Made by a program: the position numbers and the translations under genes. The notes beneath the pieces were generated by a model, which saw nothing but the letters and a program-made list of their open reading frames with translations, did not search any database and was not told where the DNA came from. Below, piece by piece: positions 1 to 10,194 of a stretch of DNA of 64,000 nt. This DNA is from Streptomyces flavofungini (GTDB taxonomy: Bacteria; Actinomycetota; Actinomycetes; Streptomycetales; Streptomycetaceae): positions 1 through 64,000 of the forward strand of contig NZ_BMVR01000021.1 in the NCBI RefSeq assembly GCF_014650815.1, in the 5' to 3' direction. Numbering within the stretch: the first letter of the stretch is position 1; every line of letters starts with the position of its first letter.

Positions 1-3000
1 CCCGCGCCAGCCGATTCGACCGCTCATCCAGATCCGCGTACGACAACTCCTCCTCGCCGCACACCAGAGCGGTCGCGGCCGGCGCGGCCACCACGTGGCG
101 CCCGAACAGGTCCGGAACGGTCACGTCGGGAGTCGCGGCGGCCGTGTCGTTGAATCCGTACAGCACGAGCTCCCGCTCGTCCGGTTCGACGAGCTCCACG
201 TCGCCGACGCGCTGCCGGGAGTCGGCGACGAACCGCCGGACCAGCCGCGTGAACCGGTCGGCGAGCCGCTGGACGGTGGCGCGGTCGAACAGGTCCGTCG
301 CGTACTCCAGGTGGCCGACCACTCCCTCGCCGGGCTCCTCGACCAGGTTGAAGAACAGGTCGAACTTCGCCGACCGGCTGTGCAGCCACTCCAGCTCCAC
401 CTCCACGCCGGGCAGCGCGAAGTCCTGGCGGCTGTTGTTCTGCCAGGCGAACATCACCTGGAACAGCGGCGCGTAGGCCGTGGAACGCTCCGGGTTGAGT
501 ACTTCCACGAGCCGTTCGAAGGGCACGTCCTGGTGGTCGTAGGCCGCCAGGGACTTGGCCCGGACCTGGTCGAGCACGTCCGTGAACGTCGGATTGCCGT
601 CCAGGCGGGTGCGCAGGACCCAGGTGTTGACGAAGAAGCCGACCAGGTCGGTGAGGTTCTCGTCGGTGCGGTTGGCGATCGGCGAGCCGATCGTGATGTC
701 GTCACCGCCGCCGAGACCGTGCAGGAGGACGGCCAGGGCCGACTCCAGGACCATCGAGGAGGTCGCTCCATGTGCGCGGGCGAGCTCGTCGACCGTGGCC
801 ATCAGCTGCGCGTCGAGGGTGAACTCCAGGGAGTCGCCCCGATAGCTGGCCTCGGCCGGACGCGGACGGTCGGTGGGCAGGTGGAGCGGCTGCGGAATCT
901 CCGCCAGCTCCTCGCGCCAGTACGCGACCTGAGCGGACTGGAAGCTGTCCGGGTCGTTCTCGTCGCCGAGCAGGTCACGCTGCCACAGCGTGTAGTCGAC
1001 GTACTGGGCGGGCAGTTCGGTCCAGCGCGGAGCCTGGCCCGCGAGCCGAGCGGTGTAGGCGGTGGTGAGGTCGCGGGCCATCGGGGCCATCGAGGCGCCG
1101 TCGCACGCGATGTGATGCACCAGCCACACCAGCACGTGCTCGTGTGCGCTCAGGCGCAGCAGGACGACCCTGATCGGTATCTCGGCGGACAGGTCGAAGC
1201 GGTGTGCGGCGACCCCGGCGATGGCCGAGGCGACGCCCTCGGACTCCACGTCCACGACCGGCATGTCCAACTGGGCCTGGTCGAGGGGCAGTACCGCCTG
1301 GAAGGGCACGCCGTCCTCGTCCTCGGCGAACACGGTCCGCAGGCTCTCGTGCCGCGCCACCACGTCCCGCATGGCATCGGCGAGCGCCACCGCGTCCAGT
1401 TCACCGCGCAGATGCAGGGGGAACGGCGCGTTGTAGGTGGCCGAGGGCCCTTCGAACAGGTCGATGAACCACAGGCGGCGCTGCGCGAAGGACAGCGGCA
1501 CGCGTTCGGGGCGCGGGGTGACGCGGGTCAGCGGCGGGCGTACCCGGTCGCCTCGTCCCAGGTGTTCCGCCAGCTCCACGACGGTCGGAGCGCTGAAGAC
1601 GACACGGATGGGCAGCTCGACGCCCAGTACCGCCCGCACCCGGCTGACCAGGCGCGTCGCGAGCAGGGAGTGGCCGCCCAGGTCGAAGAAGTTGTCGTCG
1701 ATGCCGACCCGGTCCAGGCCGAGGACCTCGGCGAAGAGGCCACACAGCAGCTCTTCCTGCGGCGTGCGCGGAGCCCGGCCCGTCGCCACCGCCGCGAAGT
1801 CCGGCGCGGGCAGCGCCTTGCGGTCCAGCTTGCCGCTCGCGTTCAACGGCACCTCGGCGATGGCCACCACGGAGGCGGGCACCAGGTGTGCGGGCAGCCG
1901 CTCGGCGAGGTACTCGCGCAAGGAGCCGACCAGCGCCCCGATGCGGCCTGCGGCGGCGGGGTCGCTGGTCAGCGTCCGGTCGGCCCGGCCGGATGCGGTG
2001 TACCCGCCTGGCACCAGGTGACCGGCCACCGGCCGGCCGTCGGGGAAGACGACCGCGTCGAAGCACTCGGCGGCCGTGGACGACCAGGTCAGCAGCAGGC
2101 CGTAGCCCTGCTCGGCGGCCCAGTCGGTCAGCTCCTGCGGGTCCATGGCGACGCCCGCCGCGGGAGCGTCCGTCACGGCCATCGCGGCGGCTGCCTCGGC
2201 CTCGCCGGTGAGCCGGGCGTTGGGGATGCCCGCCACCCGCACCGGCGTGTCCCCGTGGGCGCGGCAGCGTTCGCGCAGGGCGGTGAGGTCGCCGACCTGG
2301 CGGCCCCAGCGCAGGGTGGGTGTCCCGTCGGCCACGACCGGCTCGACCGGCGCCTTGTGGAGGGTGACCTCGTAGCGGTGGCGGGTCAGTTCGTTGTGCG
2401 CGCGGCCCGGCTTCAGCCGGATGTCGGCCCCGGCGGCGCCGTGCCGCTCGGCCCAGTGCGTGAACCAGTCCGGGTCCAGGACCAGTTCGGGCTCCATCAG
2501 CATCGAGCGGGCCACCGCCGCGCGCGCCACCGACGGCGCCGCGTCCGGGTGCTGGGCCCGCTGCACGCCGACGCGGAACAGCCCGAGGGTGGCCGCGTTG
2601 CGCACGTCACCGACCACGATGCGCCCGCCCGGCGCAAGGAGGTCGAAGGCCTGCGCGAGGACCCGGTCCAGGTAGTCGGCGTCGGGGAAGTACTGCACCA
2701 CCGAGTTCAGGACCACGGTGTCGAAGTGCCCGCGCGGCAGCCCCGACACGTCGTCCGCGAGCTGGTGGCGCAGCGTGACCTTGTCCGCGTGTCCGGCCTG
2801 CGCGACCTCCTGCCCGAGCCGCTCGATGACCTGCGAGGACAGATCCGTCGCCCAGTACTCCGCCACGTCGGACAGGAGGTGTGCCATCAGCAGGCCGGAG
2901 CCGACGCCGAGCTCCAGGACCCGGCGCGGGCCCCAGCAGGCGATCTGCTCGACCGCGGCGTCGCGCCACTCCCGCATCTCGGGCAGCGGCAGCGGGCGCC

Positions 3001-6000
3001 CCGTGTAGCTGGAGTCCCAGCCGGTGAAGTCCTCGCCCCACACCGTGTTCGCGGCCGAGTAGACCTGGTCGTAGATCTCCTCCCACTGGCCGACCTGCCG
3101 CGAGGCGTCCGCGGCGTGATCGGCGCCGTCCGGGTGCGGCACCACGTAGCCGACCAGACGCCGCTCGCCCGTCTGGTCCTCGCCGAACGTCACCACCGCG
3201 TGCGCGACCCCGGGGTGGTCCGCGAGCACCGCCTCGACCTCACCGGGCTCGACCCGGAAGCCGCGGATCTTGACCTGGGTGTCCACCCGGCCCTGGAAGA
3301 CGAGACTGCCCTGCGGAGTCCAGGTGGCCACGTCCCCGGTGCGGTACATGCGCTCGCCCGGCGCGCCGAACGGGCAGGCGACGAAGCGTTCGGCGGTCAG
3401 ACCGAAGCGGCCGAGGTAGCCGCGGGCGAGGCGGTCTCCGGCGATGTACAGCTCCCCGGGCACGCCCGGCAGGACCGGGCGGAGCGCGGCGTCCAGGACG
3501 TACAGGCGGGTGCCGTCCATCGGCGGGCCGACCTCCCCCGTCACGCCGATCTCCGCGGGCACGGTGACGGGGTGGATGTTGGTGGCCATGGTCGCCTCGG
3601 TCGGCCCGTACCCGTTGATCACGCGGGTGTCCGGGCAGGCGGCGAGGATGCGCTCGTAGGCGGTACGGGGCACGACGTCGCCGCCCGACCACGCCTCGCG
3701 CAGTCCGGCGAAGGCTTCCGGCATCTCCTCGGCGACCACCCGGAACATGCCCGCGGACGAGATCATCGCGGTCAGCCGGTACTCGGTGACCATCCGCGCC
3801 AGGGTCGCGGCGTCCAGCCGTCCGGGCGGGGCGATGACGAGCGTGCCGCCCTTGAGGAGCGGGAACCACAGCTCGTACGTGTTGGCGTCGAAGGCCTGCG
3901 GGCAGTGCGTCAGGACCCGCTCGTGCGCGCCTTCGCGGTGGCCGCTGTCGGAGATCAGCCGTACGACGCCACGCTGGGTGACGCCGACACCCTTGGGCCG
4001 GCCGGTGGAGCCGGAGGTGTACATCACGTAGGCGAGCTGGTCGAGGTGGGTCGGGACGGCGGTTTCCACGGGTCCGGCCGGGACGTCGGCCAGGGCGGCT
4101 CGGGTGTCGGCCTCGTCGAGGACCAGATAGGGGCAGGCGTTCTCCGGCAGGTCCGCCGCGATCCGGGCCTGGGTCACGACCAGGGCCGGAGCGGAGTCGC
4201 TGATCATGAACGCGAGGCGCTCGGCGGGGTATTCGGGGTCCAGGGGCAGATAGCAGCCGCCCGCCTTGAGGATGGCGAGCACGGTGACGATCTGCTCCGT
4301 CGACCGGGGCAGGGCCAGGCCCACGACCGAGTCCCGCGCCACGCCGTGCGCGAGGAGCACGCGGGCGAGCCGGTTCGCGCGTGCGTCCAACTCCCGGTAC
4401 GTCAGCTCCTGTTCACCGCAGATCACTGCGATCCGGTCGGGGCCCGCCACGACCTGCTCGGCGAAGGCCTCCGCCATGGTGTGCGCCACGACGGGCGCGG
4501 CGGTGTCGTTGAAGTCCGCCAGGAGCTGGCGGCGTTCGGCGGGCGCGAGGATGTCGACGTGGCCGACCTGGGCCCGCGGGTCCTCGGCGATCCGGGTCAG
4601 GATGCGGGCGAAGCGGGTGGCGTAGTCGTCGGCGGTGGCCTGCTCGAAGGCGTGCCGCTGGAACTGGATGTGCAGGCGGGGGTGCGGGCCGTCGGGGTAG
4701 ACGAAGACGACCAGCGGATAGTGGCTGGGCGTGAACGCGCGAATGCCGGTGACGGAGATCCCGGCCGCCGCGCTCGCCTCGGCGATGGCCGCGCGGTCCA
4801 TCGGGAACGACTCGAAGCCGATGACGGTGTCGAACAGGGCCTTGTGGCCGGTCAGGTGGTGCAGCTCGCTGAGCGCGTGATGGTGGTGCTCCTGCAGCGC
4901 GCCCTGCCGGTCCTGCAGGCCGGTGAGGAGGTCGGCGAGCGTGTCCGAGGGCGCGCACCGCACCCGTACCGGAAGGGTGTTGAGGAACATGCCGACGATC
5001 GAGTCCACACCGGGCAGCTCGGGCGGCCGCCCGGCGACGCCCGAGCCGAGCACCACGTCCTGACGGCCCGTCACCTGCGCGAGGAGCAGCGCCCAGGCGC
5101 CCTGGACGAGGGTGTTGAGGGTCAGGCCCAGCTCGGCGGCGGTGCGCGTGAGGTCACGGGCCTGCTCGGTGGACAGGGGTACGTCGACCTGGCCGATGCC
5201 GAGACTGCCGCCGGAGCCCGTGACGGGGGCGAGCAGCGTCGGCTCCTCCAGGCCGCCGAGCTCCTGGCGCCAGGCGCGTGCCGACGCGTCGGTGTCCCGC
5301 TCGGCGAGCCAGGCCAGGAAGTCACCGAAGCCGCGGGCGCCCGGCTGTCCGCCCGCGTGCCCGTCGTCGGCGTAGCAGCGCAGCAGGTCGCCCACGAGGG
5401 GCGGTACCGACCAGCCGTCGAACAGGACGTGGTGCGAGGACAGGACCAGCTCGAAGCGCTCGTCGCCGAGGCGCACCAGGTGCAGGCGCAGCATGGGCGG
5501 GTCCGCCGGGTCGAAGTGCGCGGTCAGGTCGGCGGCGAGGAGGTCCTCGAAGGCTTCGTCCTGGGCCGCCTCGGTGAGGTGGCCGAGGTCGGTGTACGCG
5601 TACGGCAGCCGGGCGCCGTCGACGACGAGCTGGACGAGGTGGCCGTCGGCGTCCGGGACGAAGGCGGTGCGCAGCGCCGGGTGCCGGTCGAGGAGCGCCT
5701 GTCCGGCCGCCCGCATCCGCTCGGTGTCGACCGGTCCGTACAGGTGGAGCGTGTACTGCTCCTGGTAGGTGTCGAAGGAGTCGCTGTCGTCGGCCCCGGA
5801 CGGGTCTTCCGCGGCGTGCAGCTGGCTGTGGAAGAGGATGCCGGACTGGACGGGAGAGGTGGGCCAGATGTCGGACAGGCCGGGGTAGCGCCCCTCCCAG
5901 CGGTCGATGTCGGTCTGGGTGACGGAGACCAGCGGGACGTCGGAGGGCGTCAGGCCGCCCGTGCCGCCGTGGGCGACGTGGCGGGCGAGGGCCCCCAGGG

Positions 6001-9000
6001 CCTGGCACCACAGGTCGGCGAGTTCGCGTACGGACTCGGGGGCGATCACACCCTCAGGGGCGGCGAACACGGCGCTCAGGCAGGGGCCCTGGGCGGTGTC
6101 GGTGACAGCGGCGTTGATGTCGAGTTCGGCCAGGGCGGGCATGCGGGGGTCGTGGGCGGCGTCGAGGACCGCCAGGTCGGCCACGTCGTGGGCCTGGGTG
6201 AAGCCCAGGCCCCGCAGCTCGGCGGGCATGTCGCCGGCGGCGGAGAAGCGGCCGAGGTAGTTGAAGGAGACCTGGCCGCCGGGGTGGGGGGCCAGGGACA
6301 GCGCGGTGTCGGGGTTGAGATGGCGCAGGAGGCCGTAGCCGATGCCCTTGTCCGGGATCGCGCGGAGCTGCTCCTTGACCGCCTTCACCGCACGCCCGGC
6401 CGCCGCGCCCCCCGTGAAGGCGTCGCCCAGGTCGGTGTCCGCCAGGTCGAGGCGTACGGGGTAGACGCTGGTGAACCAGCCCACCGTACGGGCCAGATCG
6501 GCGCCCGGCGCCGCGGCCTCCTCGCGACCGTGGCCCTCCAGCCGGATCAGGGCCGACGAGTCCCGCACGCCGCGCGTCTGCCGCCACTTGGCCAGCGCCA
6601 GGGCGAGGGCGGCGAGGAGCCCGTCGTTGACCTCGCCGTGGAAGGCGGCGGGCAGCCCGGTCAGGACGGCCTCGGTCACCTCCACGGGCAGTTCGACGCG
6701 TGTCTCCCGCACGGTGGCGCGGACGTCCACCGCCGGGTCCACCAGGCGGGTGCCGAGCAGCGGGTCGGGGGCGTCCACGATGGACCGCCACAGGCCGAGT
6801 TCGGCCACCCGGCCGGGGCTCATCGCCTCCTCGGCGAGGGCGTGCGCCCAGCGCCGCACCGACGTGCCGACAGCGGGCAGCCGCGGGGTGCCGCCCTCGC
6901 GGACCTGGCTCCAGGCGGCCGCGAGGTCCGGCAGCAGGACGCGCCAGGACACGCCGTCGACGACCAGGTGGTGCAGGACGACGAGAAGCCGCCCGGCCGT
7001 CCGCGGCCCGGCGTCGAACCACACGCACTGCACGACCACGCCCGCGTGCGGGTCCAACCGGCCTGCGGCCGCGTCCAGTTCGCCGAGGACGAGGGTCCGC
7101 CACGCGTCGGCCCGCTCCGCCCAGTCGCCGTCACACGCGACGCGGCGCACCAGCGACGCGGCGTCCACCGTGCCGGGTCCGGCGACCACCAGACCGCCGT
7201 CGCCCTCGTCCGTCAGGCGGCACCGCAGCAGGTCGTGCCGGTCGATCACCGCGGCGAGCGTCCTGCTCAGGCCCTGCTCGTCGATGCCCGGGGGCAGATC
7301 GAGGACCATCGTCTGCAGGAACCGCTCGAAGCCCGGGCCCCGGTCCTTGAGCCAGCTCGCCACCGGAAGCAGCGGCATCCAGCCCGTGCCGCCGCCGTCC
7401 AGCTCCTCTAGGACCGGTGCCGCGTCCCCCTCGGCGGTGGCCGCCTCCGCGAGGCGGGCCACCGTCCGGCACGCGAAGACCTGCCGGGAGGTGATCTCCA
7501 CGCCCTGGGCGCGCGCCCGCGAGACCAGCTGGAGGGACTGGATGCTGTCGCCGCCCAGTGAGAAGAAGTCGTCGTCGACACCGACCCGGTCGACCGCGAG
7601 GACCTCGGAGAACAGGAGCGCCAGCGCCTCCTCGGCCCCCGACTGCGGCGCCCGGTACGCGCTCCCCTGGAACACCGGCTCGGGGAGCGCCGCCTTGTCC
7701 ACCTTCCCGTTCGTCGTCAGCGGCAGCCGGTCGAGTACGAGGACCCGCGCCGGAACCATGAACTCCGGCAGCCGCGCGGCGGCGAACGCCCGCAGCTCAC
7801 CCGGCCCGAACCCGGCGTCGAGAGCCAGATGCCCGGTGCCGCGTCCGGCCTGCTCCTGCGCGTCCGCCTCGGCGGGCACCACGTACCCGATGAGCTGCGT
7901 TCCCCGGCTGCCCTGCTCCTCCCCCGCGTCGCGCCCGTCGTGCGTGGTGACGACGGCGTGCGCCACCCGGGGGTGGGCCGCGAGGGCCGCCTCGATCTCC
8001 CCGGTCTCGATCCGCAGACCACGGACCTTCACCTGGTCGTCGCTGCGGCCCAGGTACTCCAACTGGCCGTCGTCGCCCCACCGCACCACGTCCCCGGTGC
8101 GGTACATCAGCTCGCCCGCGGCGCCGAACGGGGCGGCGAGGAACCGCTCCGCGGTCAGCGCGGACCGGTTCAGATAGCCGCGGGCCAGGCTCGGGCCCGT
8201 CACGTACAGCTCCCCCGCCGTGCCCGGCCCCACCGGTTCGAGGCGGTCGTCGAGCACATGGACGCGGGAACCGGCGACGGCAGTGCCGATCGGGGCCCGG
8301 TCGGAGGTCAGGGGCTCGCTGAGGGTGGCGCAGACGGTGGTCTCGGTGGGGCCGTAGGCGTTGATGAAGAGACGGCCGGGGGCCCACTGGGCCGCCAGGT
8401 GGGGCGGGCATGCCTCACCGGCGACGATGAGGACCTTGAGGTCGGTGAGGTTCCGGGGGGCGTCGGCGGGGAGGGTGGCGACGACCGCCGGCGGGAGCGT
8501 GGCGTGCGTGACGCGGCTCCCGGCGAGCATGCGGGCGAGGTCGTCGCCGACGAGGCGGGTCTGCTCCGGTACGACGAGCGTGGCGCCGTTGGTCAGGGCC
8601 ATGAGCGCGTCCCAGACCGCCGCGTCGAAGCTCGGTGAGGCGAGCTGCAGGATCCGTGAATCGGGCGTGACGGCGAAGCGTTCGCGGTGCGTCGCGCGCA
8701 GGGCGGCCAGGCCGGTGTGGGTGACGGCGACGCCCTTGGGGCGGCCCGTGGAGCCCGAGGTGTAGATGACGTACGCGGTGTTGGCGGCCGTGGGGCGGGG
8801 GCGGTCCGCGTCGGTCAGCGGGGAGGCGTCCGCGTCGGTGAGGGCCGTGTCGAGGTCCCCGTCGAGGCACAGGACGGGCGCGGTGAGCCGGGGAAGCCGC
8901 CCGGCGGTCGCGGTGTCCGTCAGCACGAGCCCCGTCCCGGAGTCCGCCACCATGAAGGCGAGCCGCTCCTCGGGATACTCCGGGTCCAGCGGCAGGTACG

Positions 9001-9265
9001 CCCCGCCCGCCTTGAGCACCGCGAGCGCCGAGGCCCAGAAGCGCGACGAGCGCCGTAGCGCGACACCGACGATCGACTCGCGCCCCACACCGCGCGCGAC
9101 GAGCAGCCGCGCCAGCCGGTTCGCCCGGGCGTCCAGTTCCCGATACGTGAGTCGTTCCGCGCCGAATGCCACGGCGACCGCGTCCGGTGACGCGGCCGCT
9201 TGCCGGTCGAACAGCTCGCAGAACGTCGTCATCGGCATTTTCTCGACCACTGCGGAATCTGACAT
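1..9265 (-). CDS. Nonribosomal peptide synthetase, 5' part (runs off the left edge)
   Basis: A multimodular peptide synthetase, 3088 codons visible and still open at base 1. Domains in order by residue: A1 (about 15-540); PCP1 with Ser574 in GGDSI; epimerization domain (HHLVVDGVSW near 765, EGHGRE, NYLGRF); C2 (HHVLFDG near 1278); A2 (about 1595-2480), split after its A8 motif by an N-methyltransferase (about 2030-2310, VLELGVGSG); PCP2 with Ser2533 in GGHSL; C3 (HHIACDG near 2717); start of A3. There is no N-terminal C domain, so this is a loading plus elongation protein. Specificity residues aligned by eye to GrsA read D-A-W-T-I-A-A-V-C-K for A1, a phenylalanine-type code, and D-A-Y-I-W-G-G-M-A-K for A2, nearest to valine codes but not a clear match. 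The start is ATG at 9265 behind GGAG. No MbtH gene or thioesterase is visible. The domain calls are secure; the substrates are inferred. Confidence 0.96.
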   Translation of the reverse strand, partial: MSDSAVVEKMPMTTFCELFDRQAAASPDAVAVAFGAERLTYRELDARANRLARLLVARGVGRESIVGVALRRSSRFWASALAVLKAGGAYLPLDPEYPEERLAFMVADSGTGLVLTDTATAGRLPRLTAPVLCLDGDLDTALTDADASPLTDADRPRPTAANTAYVIYTSGSTGRPKGVAVTHTGLAALRATHRERFAVTPDSRILQLASPSFDAAVWDALMALTNGATLVVPEQTRLVGDDLARMLAGSRVTHATLPPAVVATLPADAPRNLTDLKVLIVAGEACPPHLAAQWAPGRLFINAYGPTETTVCATLSEPLTSDRAPIGTAVAGSRVHVLDDRLEPVGPGTAGELYVTGPSLARGYLNRSALTAERFLAAPFGAAGELMYRTGDVVRWGDDGQLEYLGRSDDQVKVRGLRIETGEIEAALAAHPRVAHAVVTTHDGRDAGEEQGSRGTQLIGYVVPAEADAQEQAGRGTGHLALDAGFGPGELRAFAAARLPEFMVPARVLVLDRLPLTTNGKVDKAALPEPVFQGSAYRAPQSGAEEALALLFSEVLAVDRVGVDDDFFSLGGDSIQSLQLVSRARAQGVEITSRQVFACRTVARLAEAATAEGDAAPVLEELDGGGTGWMPLLPVASWLKDRGPGFERFLQTMVLDLPPGIDEQGLSRTLAAVIDRHDLLRCRLTDEGDGGLVVAGPGTVDAASLVRRVACDGDWAERADAWRTLVLGELDAAAGRLDPHAGVVVQCVWFDAGPRTAGRLLVVLHHLVVDGVSWRVLLPDLAAAWSQVREGGTPRLPAVGTSVRRWAHALAEEAMSPGRVAELGLWRSIVDAPDPLLGTRLVDPAVDVRATVRETRVELPVEVTEAVLTGLPAAFHGEVNDGLLAALALALAKWRQTRGVRDSSALIRLEGHGREEAAAPGADLARTVGWFTSVYPVRLDLADTDLGDAFTGGAAAGRAVKAVKEQLRAIPDKGIGYGLLRHLNPDTALSLAPHPGGQVSFNYLGRFSAAGDMPAELRGLGFTQAHDVADLAVLDAAHDPRMPALAELDINAAVTDTAQGPCLSAVFAAPEGVIAPESVRELADLWCQALGALARHVAHGGTGGLTPSDVPLVSVTQTDIDRWEGRYPGLSDIWPTSPVQSGILFHSQLHAAEDPSGADDSDSFDTYQEQYTLHLYGPVDTERMRAAGQALLDRHPALRTAFVPDADGHLVQLVVDGARLPYAYTDLGHLTEAAQDEAFEDLLAADLTAHFDPADPPMLRLHLVRLGDERFELVLSSHHVLFDGWSVPPLVGDLLRCYADDGHAGGQPGARGFGDFLAWLAERDTDASARAWRQELGGLEEPTLLAPVTGSGGSLGIGQVDVPLSTEQARDLTRTAAELGLTLNTLVQGAWALLLAQVTGRQDVVLGSGVAGRPPELPGVDSIVGMFLNTLPVRVRCAPSDTLADLLTGLQDRQGALQEHHHHALSELHHLTGHKALFDTVIGFESFPMDRAAIAEASAAAGISVTGIRAFTPSHYPLVVFVYPDGPHPRLHIQFQRHAFEQATADDYATRFARILTRIAEDPRAQVGHVDILAPAERRQLLADFNDTAAPVVAHTMAEAFAEQVVAGPDRIAVICGEQELTYRELDARANRLARVLLAHGVARDSVVGLALPRSTEQIVTVLAILKAGGCYLPLDPEYPAERLAFMISDSAPALVVTQARIAADLPENACPYLVLDEADTRAALADVPAGPVETAVPTHLDQLAYVMYTSGSTGRPKGVGVTQRGVVRLISDSGHREGAHERVLTHCPQAFDANTYELWFPLLKGGTLVIAPPGRLDAATLARMVTEYRLTAMISSAGMFRVVAEEMPEAFAGLREAWSGGDVVPRTAYERILAACPDTRVINGYGPTEATMATNIHPVTVPAEIGVTGEVGPPMDGTRLYVLDAALRPVLPGVPGELYIAGDRLARGYLGRFGLTAERFVACPFGAPGERMYRTGDVATWTPQGSLVFQGRVDTQVKIRGFRVEPGEVEAVLADHPGVAHAVVTFGEDQTGERRLVGYVVPHPDGADHAADASRQVGQWEEIYDQVYSAANTVWGEDFTGWDSSYTGRPLPLPEMREWRDAAVEQIACWGPRRVLELGVGSGLLMAHLLSDVAEYWATDLSSQVIERLGQEVAQAGHADKVTLRHQLADDVSGLPRGHFDTVVLNSVVQYFPDADYLDRVLAQAFDLLAPGGRIVVGDVRNAATLGLFRVGVQRAQHPDAAPSVARAAVARSMLMEPELVLDPDWFTHWAERHGAAGADIRLKPGRAHNELTRHRYEVTLHKAPVEPVVADGTPTLRWGRQVGDLTALRERCRAHGDTPVRVAGIPNARLTGEAEAAAAMAVTDAPAAGVAMDPQELTDWAAEQGYGLLLTWSSTAAECFDAVVFPDGRPVAGHLVPGGYTASGRADRTLTSDPAAAGRIGALVGSLREYLAERLPAHLVPASVVAIAEVPLNASGKLDRKALPAPDFAAVATGRAPRTPQEELLCGLFAEVLGLDRVGIDDNFFDLGGHSLLATRLVSRVRAVLGVELPIRVVFSAPTVVELAEHLGRGDRVRPPLTRVTPRPERVPLSFAQRRLWFIDLFEGPSATYNAPFPLHLRGELDAVALADAMRDVVARHESLRTVFAEDEDGVPFQAVLPLDQAQLDMPVVDVESEGVASAIAGVAAHRFDLSAEIPIRVVLLRLSAHEHVLVWLVHHIACDGASMAPMARDLTTAYTARLAGQAPRWTELPAQYVDYTLWQRDLLGDENDPDSFQSAQVAYWREELAEIPQPLHLPTDRPRPAEASYRGDSLEFTLDAQLMATVDELARAHGATSSMVLESALAVLLHGLGGGDDITIGSPIANRTDENLTDLVGFFVNTWVLRTRLDGNPTFTDVLDQVRAKSLAAYDHQDVPFERLVEVLNPERSTAYAPLFQVMFAWQNNSRQDFALPGVEVELEWLHSRSAKFDLFFNLVEEPGEGVVGHLEYATDLFDRATVQRLADRFTRLVRRFVADSRQRVGDVELVEPDERELVLYGFNDTAAATPDVTVPDLFGRHVVAAPAATALVCGEEELSYADLDERSNRLAR

Positions 9266-10194
9266 TCCGGAAGCTCCGTCTCTCTGGATTGCCGGCCGGC
9301 CCCGAGAGCGGGCGACCTTCGTACTCCCTACTCGATATCCCAACTCCCCCACAGGACCAAGGATTTTGTCCGGGCAACGGGACACAGCCATTTACCGCAG
9401 CCGTGAATCAACCGGCAAGGAATCAGCCAGAGTTAACCGGAATCAGAAACCGGGCCCGACAGACGGCGCACGGGGCGCGAAGTCGGAAGCGTTGGAGCGC
9501 AGCGAGCAATTATTAAGCGCGATTCATCTTGATTACCCTCACCGGGGCGGCGGCGGACCCCCGGCGCCAGCATTGAGAACGCGCCAAGATCATCCGCGAC
9601 GAGCGCACCGAAGGCCGACAATGGCCCGTCACCTGGGCATGCCCGGTCCACCGAAGCGAAGGAGGAGGAGCGGAGAGAGGGCTACCGGTTCTGCCGCCCG
9701 CTCGGCCTCATGGCAGTCACCGGACAGCCGGGAACCACCGCGTGCACCCGCCAGCTACCGCCGCCGCACGCGAAATTCCAGCGGTCCGCGCTCTCGACGG
9801 CGGCACGATTCACCGAGGCCGCCTCAGCCGCAAACCTGACAGCCTGTATGGGCACGCATACAGACAGCCTCAAGTCCGAACAGATTGAGGATGCCGCCCG
9901 TCCGAACTTTCTCAGCAGGTGGTGAAGGATCCGAAAGCGATCGGGTTCAGCGCATCCCGATCGGCGACTTGGATTGGTGTGCCCATGCCCATTGACACGT
10001 GCTGATGCCCGACGCGCGGGAGAACGGGAACCGCCCGTGCGACGCGGGGGACCGGAGAAGCCGGGACCGAACTGACGCGGTGACCGCTCACTACGCGCCA
10101 TGGGTAACCCGCCCGTGGGATACCGGGGTTGAGGGCGCGGGCCGTGGGGCACGGGTGTGCTCGACCGGGATCGGGAGTGGAAGGAGCCGCGGCG
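9266..10194. other. Long divergent spacer between the NRPS and the O-methyltransferase
   Basis: I found no convincing gene here. Base composition is clearly lower in GC around 9340-9540 than in the flanking genes, as expected of promoter DNA. Both flanking genes point away from it, so their promoters must lie inside. A perfect inverted repeat sits at 9844-9863. Short open frames on both strands have no recognisable similarity. Confidence 0.6.
9844..9863. promoter_or_regulatory. Perfect 7-bp inverted repeat, possible operator
   Basis: The sequence reads CTGTATG, six bases, CATACAG, with arms that are exact reverse complements. It lies about 330 bases ahead of the O-methyltransferase and 580 bases ahead of the NRPS. 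The 20-bp dyad has the size of a TetR- or GntR-type operator. No regulator gene adjoins it, so the cognate protein would lie elsewhere. It could also act as an RNA hairpin. Confidence 0.45.

Noticed and set aside
95..7411. A 2438-codon open frame on the plus strand
   Set aside because: It is the antisense shadow of the NRPS gene. Its translation shows no domains, while the minus strand shows complete A, C, E, MT and PCP motifs.
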